A stretch of 64,000 bases of DNA from Hyphomicrobiales bacterium. Lineage in GTDB: Bacteria; Pseudomonadota; Alphaproteobacteria; Rhizobiales; Rhizobiaceae. Position numbers and translations under genes: made by a program. This document shows, piece after piece, positions 7,550-15,829 of the stretch. How positions within the stretch are numbered: the stretch's first letter is position 1; every line of letters starts with the position of its first letter. Below the pieces are notes generated by a model. That model was not told the DNA's origin. It worked only from the letters and a program-made list of their open reading frames with translations, and ran no database searches. The DNA lies in contig UICE01000008.1 of the NCBI GenBank assembly GCA_900471815.1, positions 1 through 64,000 on the forward strand, given 5' to 3'.

Positions 7550-8530
7550 ATGAGTACCTCTGACAGACTTAAAATGCGCGCCGCAGTACTCGATGCGTTC
7601 GGTGGTCCGGACAAATTGCAGCTTCGACAGGTCGTTCGACCGCAGCCGGCACCAAACCAGGTTCTGATCCGCGTCGAGGCCGCTGGTGTGGGATCCTGGG
7701 ATGCGGAAGAACGCCAGGGGCTGTATGATGGCGCCTTCGGATACCCATCGAAGTTCCCTTACATTCTTGGTTGGGACGGCGCAGGGGTGATTGAGGCTGT
7801 CGGTGCCGATGTGCACCGTTTCGAACCGGGCGAGCGCGTCGTGGTGGCTTCCATGCCTTTGCCCGATGGTGGATTTTACGCCGACTACGCGGTTGTCGAT
7901 CAGGAAAACTTGGCAGCTGCTCCCGCAAATCTGCCGCTTGATCAGGCCGCAGCACTGCCATGGGATGGCCTGACGGCACAAAGCGGACTCGACCTGTTGG
8001 AGGTACGACAGGACTATCGCCTCATGATCATCGGCGCGAGCGGCGGCGTCGGACACCTGGCAGTGCAACTGGCTAAGAACCGAGGTGCAAGAGTTCTTGC
8101 CGTTGCATCTGGCGACGACGGGCTGGACCTTTGCCTCAAGCTTGGCGCGGACAAGGCTGTCGACGGGCACCGCGAGAACATCCTGGAAGCAGTCAGGAAT
8201 TTTGCACCAGATGGGTTGGACGGCGTCCTGACCCTGGTCGGCGGCGCGGCGATCGATGCGGTACTCGGCCTGCTTGGTGACGTGCCGGTTGCAGTGCCTT
8301 ACGGCGTCAATCCAGAACCGACATCCGAGAAGGGAAATATCCGGCTCTACAACGGAGAGCGAGGCAACGACGCATTTACTCGGTTAATGGCGGTCGTTGC
8401 CGCTGGCGGAGTCCAGGTGCATATCGCAGAAATTTTTTCGCTGGAGGAAGTAGTTTCGGCGCATGAGCGGCTGAAGCAGCACTATCTCGGCAAGCTGGTC
8501 CTAACGATGGCCGATAAAGCATGGCGGTGA
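7550..8530 (+). CDS. Zinc-independent MDR-family quinone oxidoreductase-like enzyme
   Basis: A medium-chain dehydrogenase/reductase of about 326 residues with the quinone-reductase layout. The GroES-like N-terminal half includes ILGWDGAGVIEAVG, and a Rossmann half starts at LMIIGASGGVGHLAVQLAK. The structural and catalytic zinc cysteines of alcohol dehydrogenases are absent, so it is expected to use NADPH to reduce quinones or enones. I chose the ATG at 7550 because GGAGAG (7538-7543) is 6 bases upstream; the ATG at 7544 abuts that site. It is divergent from TetR and probably induced by an electrophile. The substrate is not determined. Confidence 0.85.
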   Translation: MSTSDRLKMRAAVLDAFGGPDKLQLRQVVRPQPAPNQVLIRVEAAGVGSWDAEERQGLYDGAFGYPSKFPYILGWDGAGVIEAVGADVHRFEPGERVVVASMPLPDGGFYADYAVVDQENLAAAPANLPLDQAAALPWDGLTAQSGLDLLEVRQDYRLMIIGASGGVGHLAVQLAKNRGARVLAVASGDDGLDLCLKLGADKAVDGHRENILEAVRNFAPDGLDGVLTLVGGAAIDAVLGLLGDVPVAVPYGVNPEPTSEKGNIRLYNGERGNDAFTRLMAVVAAGGVQVHIAEIFSLEEVVSAHERLKQHYLGKLVLTMADKAWR

Positions 8531-8580
8531 TGCTCTAACGCTTCATCCGATGGCCCAGCCAGCGTTCGTTTCCGCTGTAA

Positions 8581-9774
8581 CTAATCCGAACTCTGCAAAT
8601 AGGTCGCGCAGAGAGAAAAGACGCTTGCAAGCAAGCTAAGCAAGACCCCGCATAGAGTAATATAAATAAATCCTTCGGCAGCGTAGACTTTTCCCATCAC
8701 GATAGTCCCAGCGAACAGTGAAAGGTAGGTCACAGCGCTATTGAGACCCATTATTGCCCCGCGTTGTGAAGGGTCCAGGGCCGTTAAGCGCATAATGAGC
8801 ACGTTCAGGCCGAAGTGGTTTGCGAGCCCCCAGATTGCCATGACGGCAAGAACGCCAGCGTAGGTGCCTGATATGAGCGACATCACCGCGTAAACCAAAG
8901 CGACCAGCAGAAAGAGTAAGGGTAGCAAAATGCGATGGCTACTATAGGCATCAACATAACGGTCTAGAAATACGGCGCTTCCAAAACCGATTCCATAGAA
9001 GATTGCTGCAAGCCCATTGGCTCGCACAGGATATTCCAGGTTCACATGCAAGTGATCACCGACATAAGCATATACACCATAAAAAGCTGCCATGAAACAT
9101 CCACAGGCTGCGAGAAGGGGCAACACGCCTTTGATCGTTAGGGCGGTGATTGGCGTTCTTGACGCAGCGCCAGTGGGTTCGGTTTCATGTTGCTGCCCAT
9201 TCACCAATAATCCCGCTCCTGCAATGAGTGCAGCTGCGGCGATTGCGATGTAAAATGCACGCCAGCCGAGACTGTCGGCGATCAACGTCGAAAGGGGTAC
9301 ACCCGCCACCATGCTGATCGTCCAACCGGTGAGTACGACGCCAATCGTGCGCCCTTCATGTCCGGGCAAGGCAACGACGGCTGCAAGAGTATAAATTGCG
9401 GGCAGAGCGACACCGGCCGACACACCAACAAGAAACTGAGAAATCGCCAGGACGATTGCTCCTTGAGCTGCAGCACTGCATATAAAACCGATTGCCATTA
9501 TCAACATGACATAGGCAAGCGTTCTACGCGGGCCTGCCCGATCTATCAGTTGCCCCAAAGCGAGGGCACCTAACGCGGTCCCAAGCCCAAAGGCAGCGGA
9601 TGCCAGCATAACGTTCTGAACTTCAACGTCGAACCCATCCGCAATTGCCGGAGCAATCGGACCCAGCGCAAGCGAATTTGAGCCGATCAAACCGATGCAT
9701 CCTGTCAGGGCCCAGACTATTGCGGGAAACGATGTTGCTGAAGTTTTGCTTGTTACGTGATTATCATTCTGCAT
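8581..9774 (-). CDS. MFS transporter (AraJ/DHA1-type efflux)
   Basis: A 397-residue integral membrane protein with about 12 hydrophobic helices. The loop between helices 2 and 3 carries the MFS signature ALGQLIDRAGPRRTL, and motif C-like glycine/proline pairs appear in helix 5 (GWTISMVAGVPLSTLIAD). This pattern is typical of DHA1 drug or sugar-efflux permeases of the AraJ type. It is transcribed away from an Lrp/AsnC regulator whose start is 52 bases off. That arrangement is common for amino-acid or metabolite exporters, so an efflux role is plausible. No substrate can be read from the sequence. Confidence 0.85.
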   Translation of the reverse strand: MQNDNHVTSKTSATSFPAIVWALTGCIGLIGSNSLALGPIAPAIADGFDVEVQNVMLASAAFGLGTALGALALGQLIDRAGPRRTLAYVMLIMAIGFICSAAAQGAIVLAISQFLVGVSAGVALPAIYTLAAVVALPGHEGRTIGVVLTGWTISMVAGVPLSTLIADSLGWRAFYIAIAAAALIAGAGLLVNGQQHETEPTGAASRTPITALTIKGVLPLLAACGCFMAAFYGVYAYVGDHLHVNLEYPVRANGLAAIFYGIGFGSAVFLDRYVDAYSSHRILLPLLFLLVALVYAVMSLISGTYAGVLAVMAIWGLANHFGLNVLIMRLTALDPSQRGAIMGLNSAVTYLSLFAGTIVMGKVYAAEGFIYITLCGVLLSLLASVFSLCATYLQSSD

Positions 9775-9825
9775 AAACTCACAATAACCGAATAATATTC
9801 AGCAGCAACAGGGGAGTATACGGCC

Positions 9826-10377
9826 TTGAAAAAAACAGATGGTATTCAGCACCATGAGAGGGAGGTGCATCGGACAGACCCGATGGACAGAAAATTGTTA
9901 GGTCAACTGGTGGGGGATGCGACCCTCAGTTACGCCGAACTTGGAAAGAGAGTTGGCCTTTCGGCCCCGGCGGCACATGAGCGTGTCAAACGCTTGCGTC
10001 AGCGTGGAGCGATCAAGAGCGTCTCGACACTGATTGATCCCGCAAGTGTAGACAAGTCGCTTCTGGCATTTGTCCATGTCGATACGACAGGCTGGGGTAA
10101 AACACCGACCTTGCTGGCAATACGCCAGTACCCGGAAGTGGAGGAAATCCATTCCGTAGCGGGCGACGCCTGCATGCTGCTTAAGGTCCGCACGAACGGG
10201 ACTCAAGCTCTTGAACATTTGCTGGCGCAATTGTACGCAACGCCAGGTGTGAAGGCGACCCGCAGCTATGTCGTGCTGTCGACCTATCTCGAGCGGCCCG
10301 TGCAAGCCGAAACAACGCAGGAATGGCCGGTGATCGACTTCACGCGGCAACATGCTGAAGCCAAAAGTCTTCTTTAG
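9826..10377 (+). CDS. Lrp/AsnC-family transcriptional regulator
   Basis: The protein has an AsnC-type helix-turn-helix near its N-terminus (MDRKLLGQLVGDATLSYAELGKRVGLSAPAAHERVKRLRQRGAI) and an RAM (alpha-beta sandwich) effector domain. The RAM domain includes the segment VEEIHSVAGDACMLLKVRTNG, equivalent to the conserved amino-acid-sensing GDxDyll region. The TTG at 9826 is preceded by GGGGAG (9 bases); an ATG at 9883 would begin directly at the HTH and is the main alternative. Its divergent neighbour is an MFS exporter, its likely target. The ligand is probably an amino acid by family. Confidence 0.82.
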   Translation: MKKTDGIQHHEREVHRTDPMDRKLLGQLVGDATLSYAELGKRVGLSAPAAHERVKRLRQRGAIKSVSTLIDPASVDKSLLAFVHVDTTGWGKTPTLLAIRQYPEVEEIHSVAGDACMLLKVRTNGTQALEHLLAQLYATPGVKATRSYVVLSTYLERPVQAETTQEWPVIDFTRQHAEAKSLL

Positions 10378-10391
10378 ATTGTCAAATTTGG

Positions 10392-10416
10392 GGAACGAAA
10401 ACCCTGCCGGCTCGTT
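10392..10416 (+). promoter_or_regulatory. EcfG-type general-stress-response promoter
   Basis: GGAAC (10392-10396) and CGTT (10413-10416) are separated by exactly 16 bases, matching the EcfG (sigma-EcfG) consensus GGAAC-N16/17-CGTT of Rhizobiales. It lies 26 bases before the gene at 10443. The same bases also form a 7-base inverted repeat (GGAACGA / TCGTTCC), so a terminator for the Lrp gene is an alternative reading. Confidence 0.55.
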
Positions 10417-10442
10417 CCAACGGCCAGCTCAGGGAGGTTCCA

Positions 10443-10901
10443 ATGTCAAATGGAGATAGATCCGACGGCAATCCTGCTTTCGATAAGAGTAGCCCGACAT
10501 CCTTTGGACAATCAGTGGAAAGTGAAGCGCAGATTGCCGATGCTGCGAGTCGCTCGTCCGGCCTAGTGGGACGAGGCGAAATACTTCATGTCTACAGGCT
10601 TGTACCGACCGCATCGCCTGACGATCCGAGATGGGAGAATTCACCGTTTCAAGGTGAGGTCGTGGTAGCTGCCCGGACCACTGGCGATGCCAGAATTGTT
10701 GCCGCTGGCCGCGAACTTGATTTCATGGAAGTCGATGCCGCACCTGCCGACGATGTTACCACTTTCAATGCAAGTGCTTTCCGTGACGACAAGCTCTACA
10801 CAGTCATCGAGATTGAAAGCGCCCGAACCGATCTGACGCGAGGCGTCATCTCAGGTGATATCAGCATCGATAATATCCGGCCGGTGCAGTCACTAGACTA
10901 G
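10443..10901 (+). CDS. Hypothetical protein, candidate EcfG-regulon member
   Basis: A 152-residue, acidic, soluble protein with no signal peptide or membrane segment. I do not recognise a named family. The first 40 residues are polar and low in complexity. The rest looks like a compact alpha/beta domain with the stretch EVVVAARTTGDARIVAAGRELDFMEV and a conserved-looking FRDDKLYTVIEIE near the end. GGGAGG lies 6 bases before the ATG. An EcfG-type promoter directly upstream suggests expression in the general stress response; this is inferred from the motif alone. Confidence 0.7.
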   Translation: MSNGDRSDGNPAFDKSSPTSFGQSVESEAQIADAASRSSGLVGRGEILHVYRLVPTASPDDPRWENSPFQGEVVVAARTTGDARIVAAGRELDFMEVDAAPADDVTTFNASAFRDDKLYTVIEIESARTDLTRGVISGDISIDNIRPVQSLD

Positions 10902-10939
10902 TCGGTCGCTTCACCGGTTGGCTTGTTGCTCACCTGCTG

Positions 10940-11245
10940 CGAGTGGCGGATACGGTTTCTGATGCGGAGGAAATAGCAACCTGCCATCCTTGATCTTGAA
11001 GTGTTTTCCGGTGAAATCACGGTCTCGCCGCGTAAAACGGCTTTGTATATATCGAGGTATATATCGAGAAATTCGCGCGTGACTTCGTATCGTTCATCGT
11101 GAGACATGAAAAGGCCGTCGCCTTTATTTTTCACCAACTCGCCACCACTGACTGCGTTGATCAAAAGCCGACCCTCCGATATGCGGTCGAGGGTCGCCGT
11201 CATTCGGGCTGCCAATGTTGGCGACTGGCGTATGCCGCGGTGTTC
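10940..11245 (-). pseudogene. Fragment of an SsuD-type FMNH2-dependent alkanesulfonate monooxygenase
   Basis: Read on the minus strand, the segment SPTLAARMTATLDRISEGRLLINAVSGGE... up to YEVTREFLDIY matches the core of SsuD monooxygenases, including the ARMxATLDRISxGRLxxNxVxGG block. After GETV (near 11010) the frame shifts by one base, and the next frame continues with DFTGKHFKIKDGRLLFPP, which is again SsuD sequence. The N-terminal third and everything after KPYPPL are missing. A small tandem duplication (LDIYLDIYK) is also visible. This is a decayed internal fragment of a protein normally near 390 residues. Confidence 0.8.
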
Positions 11246-11326
11246 AGGGCTGGTGAAACGCGAGACTTTGCTCGGAGCGCCGGGTGAGCGCGGACGATCC
11301 TGTTGGGGCTGAGGTGTTTCTCACAA

Positions 11327-12046
11327 CTAGCGTGGCTCAACACTCAAGTTGAGATAAAGCGGATTGAAATCGGCATAAGCTTTGAGGCGCTCCCAATCCA
11401 GAATAGTCACGACCTTACCGGCCCATTTGAAAAAGTTTTCCTGTCGTAAAATTTGCAGGCTTTTGTTCAGGTGGACGACTGATATACCCATGACATCTGA
11501 CAGCTCAGCTTGTGTGAGAGGAAAGCTGAACGAGTTGTCGTGAGTCTGACCAACCACCTGGAGACGGACGAAAAGCTCGCAAATCAAATGGGCGAGATGC
11601 GTCTTCTTTGACCGCCGGCCCATTCCCACTATCCATTCCCGGTGAATAGCACCATCAATCAGGGTTTGCAGCCACAGTAAACGCGTAAGATGAGGAAACC
11701 TTTCGGTCACCATGTTAATATCCTTGTGATCAAAAAGGGCAATCCGACAAGGTGTAAGTGCCACAATGCCATGATCCATAACTTTCAAAGGGAAGGCATG
11801 CAGGTCTACAAAATCTCCAGAAACATGCAGTGACGTGATTTGCCTGCTCCCATCTTCGAGCACCTTATACCGAGCAGCAAAACCTTCCACTAGAAGTGTG
11901 CTGTACTTTGGACGGCTCCCTTCGGCGACTAAATCCTCGTCAGCGGAAAAGTGCCTGTCCTGAGTTATCATGGATTGCAGTACCGATTTTTCCTCAACGG
12001 ATACAACATCATGGCTCTCAAGTTTCAATAGCAACGATTTAATCAA
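11327..12046 (-). CDS. Crp/Fnr-family transcriptional regulator
   Basis: A 239-residue protein with an N-terminal cyclic-nucleotide-binding-like beta-roll (about 25-120) and a C-terminal winged helix. In the latter, FPLTQAELSDVMGISVVHLNKSLQILRQENFFKWAG is the recognition region. The four cysteines of Fnr-type iron-sulphur sensors are missing and the cAMP-binding arginine-serine pair is not obvious, so the signal is unknown. Many Rhizobiales genomes carry several such proteins linked to stress or light responses. It is transcribed away from a DUF6894 gene and lies beside the KaiC-kinase pair. Confidence 0.83.
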   Translation of the reverse strand: MIKSLLLKLESHDVVSVEEKSVLQSMITQDRHFSADEDLVAEGSRPKYSTLLVEGFAARYKVLEDGSRQITSLHVSGDFVDLHAFPLKVMDHGIVALTPCRIALFDHKDINMVTERFPHLTRLLWLQTLIDGAIHREWIVGMGRRSKKTHLAHLICELFVRLQVVGQTHDNSFSFPLTQAELSDVMGISVVHLNKSLQILRQENFFKWAGKVVTILDWERLKAYADFNPLYLNLSVEPR

Positions 12047-12140
12047 AGAAACGTACTCCAGATGGCGCGAGTGTAATTTTATTGATGCCTTTAGGAACCT
12101 AATCCTTCAAAGAGGCTTATGTTCCAGAAGAGGAAGAAGC

Positions 12141-12398
12141 ATGAGCCGATACTACTTCGATTTGGACAATGGCGACGGAAAAACCCGCGATGAAGAAGGG
12201 GTAGAGCTTCCTGACAATGCTGGGGCTATCAAGGAGGCATCAAGGATTGTAACCGACTTAGCTCGGGACGAACTGGTAGAGTGTGGTAACGGGAGAATTT
12301 GGCTCACGATCAGGAAATCGGATGGAAACGTTCTGGCAGTGGCTAGCCTACTTTTTGACACGAAATTCATCGAATTTCAGCCGGTCAGTGAAAGCTGA
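12141..12398 (+). CDS. DUF6894 small protein
   Basis: This 85-residue protein starts MSRYYFDLDNGDGKTRDEEGVELPDNAGAIKEA, which is the hallmark of the small DUF6894 family abundant in Rhizobiales (YYFD.. G, DxxGxELPD, A..EA). The fold is predicted to be a small beta-alpha unit; its function is unknown. The ATG at 12141 has GAGGAAGAAG directly upstream. It is divergent from the Crp/Fnr gene, with a gap of 94 bases. Paralogues usually occur as single genes near stress regulators, which fits here. Confidence 0.78.
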   Translation: MSRYYFDLDNGDGKTRDEEGVELPDNAGAIKEASRIVTDLARDELVECGNGRIWLTIRKSDGNVLAVASLLFDTKFIEFQPVSES

Positions 12399-12435
12399 GC
12401 TGTATTCAAGTGCACCGCACCCGGATCCCTCGACT

Positions 12436-12472
12436 AAGGCAAAGCCTTACCTGATTGGGTGACTACCCATCA
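12436..12472 (+). other. Two consecutive short hairpins after the DUF6894 gene
   Basis: AAGGC-AAA-GCCTT (12436-12448) is followed by a longer stem in which TGATTGGGT (12452-12460) pairs with ACCCATCA (12465-12472) with one bulged T. Neither has a T tract. They may form part of a terminator or leader structure before the KaiC-like gene; nothing else is seen between 12399 and 12636. Confidence 0.35.
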
Positions 12473-12636
12473 CAAAATAATGTATCGAGTCTGATCTGAT
12501 GCGTGGGGCTGAATTCGTACCCACCATAGGCGCCCTATGTTGACGACCACAGCCTTGAAATATAAGCCTGAAGCTTATTCAGCTTTTAGCGGTCGGCGTG
12601 TCGCCGCTCCTGCATTCCAAGAATGGAACTCCTTGC

Positions 12637-14079
12637 ATGGCTACGCGAAAAAAACCGCCCGTTGTCAAAACAGGTATTACCGGATTGGACGAAATTCTCC
12701 GGGGAGGACTGCCCGCCTCCAATTTCTACATTCTCCAGGGAGCGCCCGGATCTGGAAAAACAACGGCCGCCCTGCAATTCCTGCTCGCAGGTGCCCAAAA
12801 CGGCGAACGCTGTCTTTACGTCAGCCTGTCCCAAACAAAAGCTGAACTGAAATCCATTGCTGTGTCTCACGGTTGGAAACTCGATGGAATCAGGGTGGAA
12901 GAGCTGTCGGCATCAGACGCTGTGAATGGTGCGTCTGATCAGTCGATTTTCCAGACGACGGAGCTTCGGCTGGACGAGACCCGTAAAGCGGTTGAGCAAG
13001 CTATTGAAGATCATAAGCCCAGTCGGCTTGTCTACGACTCGCTTTTGGAAATTCGGCTGATCACGGGCGATTCGCCACGGTTTCGCCGGGAGTTGCTGGG
13101 ATTCAAGGCGTTTCTTGCCAAACACGGTGTCGTGGCGTTGTTGCTCGATACGCAGACCAGTGGTTCCTCCGAGCGCAACGGCGAAGAGGTCGAGGGTATT
13201 GCCCATGGCGTGATCCGCTTCGACAAGTCTCTTGAAGAATATGGTGGGGTTCGTCGGCGTATAGAGATTAGCAAAATGCGCGGCGTACCCGTTGCCGACG
13301 GATATCACGACATGGCGATACGTGAGGGAGAGGGCGTTATCGTCTATCCGAGGATCATTCCGGGTACCGCATCCGAGACCGTCAAACCGCAACTGATCAA
13401 ATCGGGCGTCACCGCGCTTGATGAGATGTTTGGGGGCGGTCAGGAATCCGGTACCACGACGCTCGTGATCGGCCAATCCGGCACGGGTAAATCCACCATG
13501 TCCTCCTTATATGCTACTGCCGCCCTGAAACGCGGCGAAAGCGTTGCGCTGTTCCTTTTTGAAGAACGTCTGGAAACTTTCTTCAGGCGCTCAGAGGGAC
13601 TGGGGATGGATTTGCGCCAGTTCCACAAAGACGGTCAGTTGATCATCCGTGATTTCAATCCCAACGAAATATCGCCTGGGGAATTCGGCAAAATCGCTCA
13701 GGAAGTCGTCACCCGCGAAAAATCCCGCGTGGTTGTGATCGACAGCTTCACCGGATACCTAAATTCCCTCCCGCATCGTGAAAAGGCTGTGCGAGATATA
13801 CAGTCGCTGCTGAAATACCTTGCCCGGTCGGGCGTTTTGACGATGTTGATCGTGGCACAACACGGGCTGCTGGGCCAAAATGTTGGAATTGATGTCGACG
13901 TCAGTTTTCTCGGCGATACAGTGTTGCTTTTGAGAATATCAGAACATGAGGGAAAACTCAGGCGCAGTATAACGGTGGTAAAAAAACGCCATGGTCCTCA
14001 TGACCTGGACGTCAGGGAACTTTTGATTCAGAGTTCGGGCGTGTCAGTCGTTCCTTATAATCCCCTTCCTGAACTCTGA
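12637..14079 (+). CDS. KaiC-like double-domain RecA-superfamily ATPase
   Basis: This 480-residue protein has two RecA/KaiC domains. The first has Walker A GAPGSGKT (35-42); the second has GQSGTGKS (279-286). The paired catalytic glutamates after strand 2 are present in the second domain (FEER, E309-E310), but the equivalent place in the first domain reads S65-Q66. There is no visible SerThr autophosphorylation pair of the cyanobacterial type. The ATG at 12637 is used because the first KaiC strand starts right after it. The stop overlaps the start of an HWE histidine kinase (TGATG), so the two are translationally coupled. No kaiA or kaiB is present, so a stress-signalling ATPase is more likely than a clock. 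Confidence 0.85.
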   Translation: MATRKKPPVVKTGITGLDEILRGGLPASNFYILQGAPGSGKTTAALQFLLAGAQNGERCLYVSLSQTKAELKSIAVSHGWKLDGIRVEELSASDAVNGASDQSIFQTTELRLDETRKAVEQAIEDHKPSRLVYDSLLEIRLITGDSPRFRRELLGFKAFLAKHGVVALLLDTQTSGSSERNGEEVEGIAHGVIRFDKSLEEYGGVRRRIEISKMRGVPVADGYHDMAIREGEGVIVYPRIIPGTASETVKPQLIKSGVTALDEMFGGGQESGTTTLVIGQSGTGKSTMSSLYATAALKRGESVALFLFEERLETFFRRSEGLGMDLRQFHKDGQLIIRDFNPNEISPGEFGKIAQEVVTREKSRVVVIDSFTGYLNSLPHREKAVRDIQSLLKYLARSGVLTMLIVAQHGLLGQNVGIDVDVSFLGDTVLLLRISEHEGKLRRSITVVKKRHGPHDLDVRELLIQSSGVSVVPYNPLPEL

Positions 14080-15140
14080 TGCACGACGAGAACCAGAGCG
14101 AGCTTGATTGGGCGCTCGTCCTTGCTCCGTATCGCAAGGACGCTTCGTTTATCGAAGTCTTGCTCGTTGAAAATGGTATGAACGTCAGGGTGTGCGCCAG
14201 CACAGAGGATTTGGCTGAGATGCTGGCGCAATCTCCCGGCGTTATTCTCGTAACCCACGAGTCGCTAACACCCAGGACAATAGAAGCCATTGCGGTTCAT
14301 TTGTCGGCGCAGCCGAATTGGTCAGATTTGCCTATTTTCGTTCTCTTGGACCGAAAAGCTCCGCATGCACGGATCCGTGCGGAATTGGAAAAACAATGGC
14401 CGCAGGCAAGGCAAATATATTTTCAAAGACCCGTCATATCTCTCGAACTGGTAACCGCTGTTCAATCTGCATTTTTGGTGCGTTTACGGCAGCGTGAAGT
14501 CAGAGATTCGATCGAGCGTGAGCGCGACCTCCGCTTCGAACTTAATCATCGGGTAAAGAATATTCTGGCGAGCGTAAGCTCGATCTTCCGTATGACCCGC
14601 CGCGGCGCTGATACGATTGATACGCTGGTGGCGGATTTCGAGGGACGCCTGGGAGCACTGGCTAACGTCCATTCGGCTGTCTTTGAACAGGGTGGTGACG
14701 CAGTGGATCTGCGAGGGATTGTTGATCTGACGTTGAAACCTTATGCTGATAAGGCCAAGCGGCTGACGGTCAATGGCCCCGAGCTCCGGCTCAATCGCGA
14801 CGCGGGTACTACGCTCGCACTTTGTCTGCACGAACTGGTCACAAATGCCATCAAATATGGAGCTTTGTCCACGGATGAAGGACGCATAAGTGTAATGTGG
14901 GAAATATCCCATGATGCGCAGCCGATTTTGACGCTGGAATGGATTGAGAGTGGCGGGCCACTCGTGCAAGAACCGACGAGAGCGGGGTATGGCACACGAT
15001 ATATCCGTTCAGCACTGACAGCCATATTCGGCGAGAAACCCATAGTACTGTTTGAGCCTGCCGGGTTGCGCTGTGTGGCTCGTGGATTGCTTGCAAATGT
15101 TGTTCAAGGGGATCTCCGTCCACCGTTAAACAGAGGGTAG
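14079..15140 (+). CDS. HWE-family sensor histidine kinase with degenerate receiver-like N-terminus
   Basis: A 353-residue soluble protein. Residues 1-130 look like a receiver fold (WALVLAPYRKDASFIEVLLVENGMNVRVCASTEDL ... LPIFVLLDR), but the phospho-acceptor Asp is not at the expected place. The kinase part has the HWE-type H box RFELNHRVKNILASV with H157, the N box HELVTNAIKYGAL and the W288-x-E290 motif that names the family. It has no membrane segments. HWE kinases in Rhizobiales commonly feed the PhyR/EcfG general stress response. Coupling to the KaiC-like gene implies the ATPase is its input or partner; this is inference. Confidence 0.85.
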   Translation: MHDENQSELDWALVLAPYRKDASFIEVLLVENGMNVRVCASTEDLAEMLAQSPGVILVTHESLTPRTIEAIAVHLSAQPNWSDLPIFVLLDRKAPHARIRAELEKQWPQARQIYFQRPVISLELVTAVQSAFLVRLRQREVRDSIERERDLRFELNHRVKNILASVSSIFRMTRRGADTIDTLVADFEGRLGALANVHSAVFEQGGDAVDLRGIVDLTLKPYADKAKRLTVNGPELRLNRDAGTTLALCLHELVTNAIKYGALSTDEGRISVMWEISHDAQPILTLEWIESGGPLVQEPTRAGYGTRYIRSALTAIFGEKPIVLFEPAGLRCVARGLLANVVQGDLRPPLNRG

Positions 15141-15150
15141 AAAACTGATC

Positions 15151-15189
15151 GCCTGCAGCACCCGAGTTCCTGTAAGAATGGCTGCAGGC
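15151..15189. terminator. Inverted repeat between convergent genes
   Basis: GCCTGCAGC (15151-15159) and GCTGCAGGC (15181-15189) form a perfect 9-base stem with a 21-base loop, exactly between the stops of the HWE kinase and the small gene on the other strand. No T tract follows, so it could be a factor-assisted bidirectional terminator or an RNA-stabilising stem. Confidence 0.45.
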
Positions 15190-15193
15190 TAAG

Positions 15194-15469
15194 CTATGCC
15201 TTATTGTATGTGAATGAAGTGAGCAGGGTTGTCACGAAATTACTCGCTTTCTCTTTGACCAGGGTTTCTGTCCATTGATCTGTACCCCGGAGCATCAGAC
15301 CACTGTAAATGCTATCCACCGCAGCCTCTTCAATACGCTTAATATGGGATTTGAAAACGCTCTCGTCTTCTGTTTTATAAATATCCCGAACAACCATGCG
15401 TAAAATTTCCTGCATGGCAATTTGCCAAGCTGTGTTGATCGCCTGTAGCTCATTAGTCGGATGTGGCAT
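15194..15469 (-). CDS. Hypothetical small helical protein
   Basis: A 91-residue protein, predicted almost entirely helical (LQAINTAWQIAMQEILRMVVRDIYKTEDESVFKSHIKRIEEAAVDSI...). I do not recognise a family. It has no signal peptide, membrane segment or metal motif. The open frame is full-length between the cold-shock gene and the HWE kinase and has plausible Rhizobiales codon use. It lies downstream of cspA but beyond the cspA terminator, so it probably has its own promoter in the 150 bases before it. Confidence 0.6.
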   Translation of the reverse strand: MPHPTNELQAINTAWQIAMQEILRMVVRDIYKTEDESVFKSHIKRIEEAAVDSIYSGLMLRGTDQWTETLVKEKASNFVTTLLTSFTYNKA

Positions 15470-15528
15470 TCAAAATCTCGCTGATTGCAAATTGCGTGAG
15501 GCTGTTTTGAAAGTCTCCGCTTGGAAAT

Positions 15529-15556
15529 AAAAAAGGCCAGACAGATGCCTGACCTT
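15529..15556 (-). terminator. Rho-independent terminator of the cold-shock gene
   Basis: On the minus strand, GGTCAGGC (15554-15547) pairs with GTCTGGCC (15542-15535) with two G-T wobbles around an ATCT loop. A run of six T residues (15534-15529) follows directly. It lies 64 bases past the cspA stop. Confidence 0.8.
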
Positions 15557-15619
15557 CAGGGCAACTTGCTTTCAATAGTGCCACTATATCCGCGGCCACA
15601 CGAAAGCGGCTACCAACGA

Positions 15620-15829
15620 TTATATGGCTTGCAGATTGCAAGCTGACATTTTGCCAGACTTGTTGTCGCGTTCCAGCTCATATCCAACCTTCTGGCCCTC
15701 AACGATTTCGCGCAAACCTGCGCGTTCAACTGCGGAAATGTGAACAAACGCGTCAGTGCCGCCATCGTCTGGTTGGATAAAGCCGAAGCCTTTAGTGGAA
15801 TTAAACCATTTAACTGTGCCAGTGGTCAT
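15620..15829 (-). CDS. cspA: Cold-shock protein (CspA family)
   Basis: This 69-residue protein is a single cold-shock domain with both RNA-binding motifs: KGFGFIQ (RNP1) and [10 protein letters not shown] (RNP2). It starts [10 protein letters not shown]. It binds single-stranded nucleic acid and acts as an RNA chaperone. The ATG at 15829 has AAAGGG 6 bases upstream; the longer frame start five codons earlier lacks a ribosome site. The gene stands alone with its own terminator. Alphaproteobacteria carry several paralogues, so the symbol denotes the family, not a specific orthologue. Confidence 0.93.
   Translation of the reverse strand: MTTGTVKWFNSTKGFGFIQPDDGGTDAFVHISAVERAGLREIVEGQKVGYELERDNKSGKMSACNLQAI

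Noticed and set aside
12637-14079. Circadian clock operon
   Set aside because: The KaiC-like protein lacks an obvious SerThr phosphosite, one domain lacks the catalytic glutamates, and no kaiA or kaiB is nearby.
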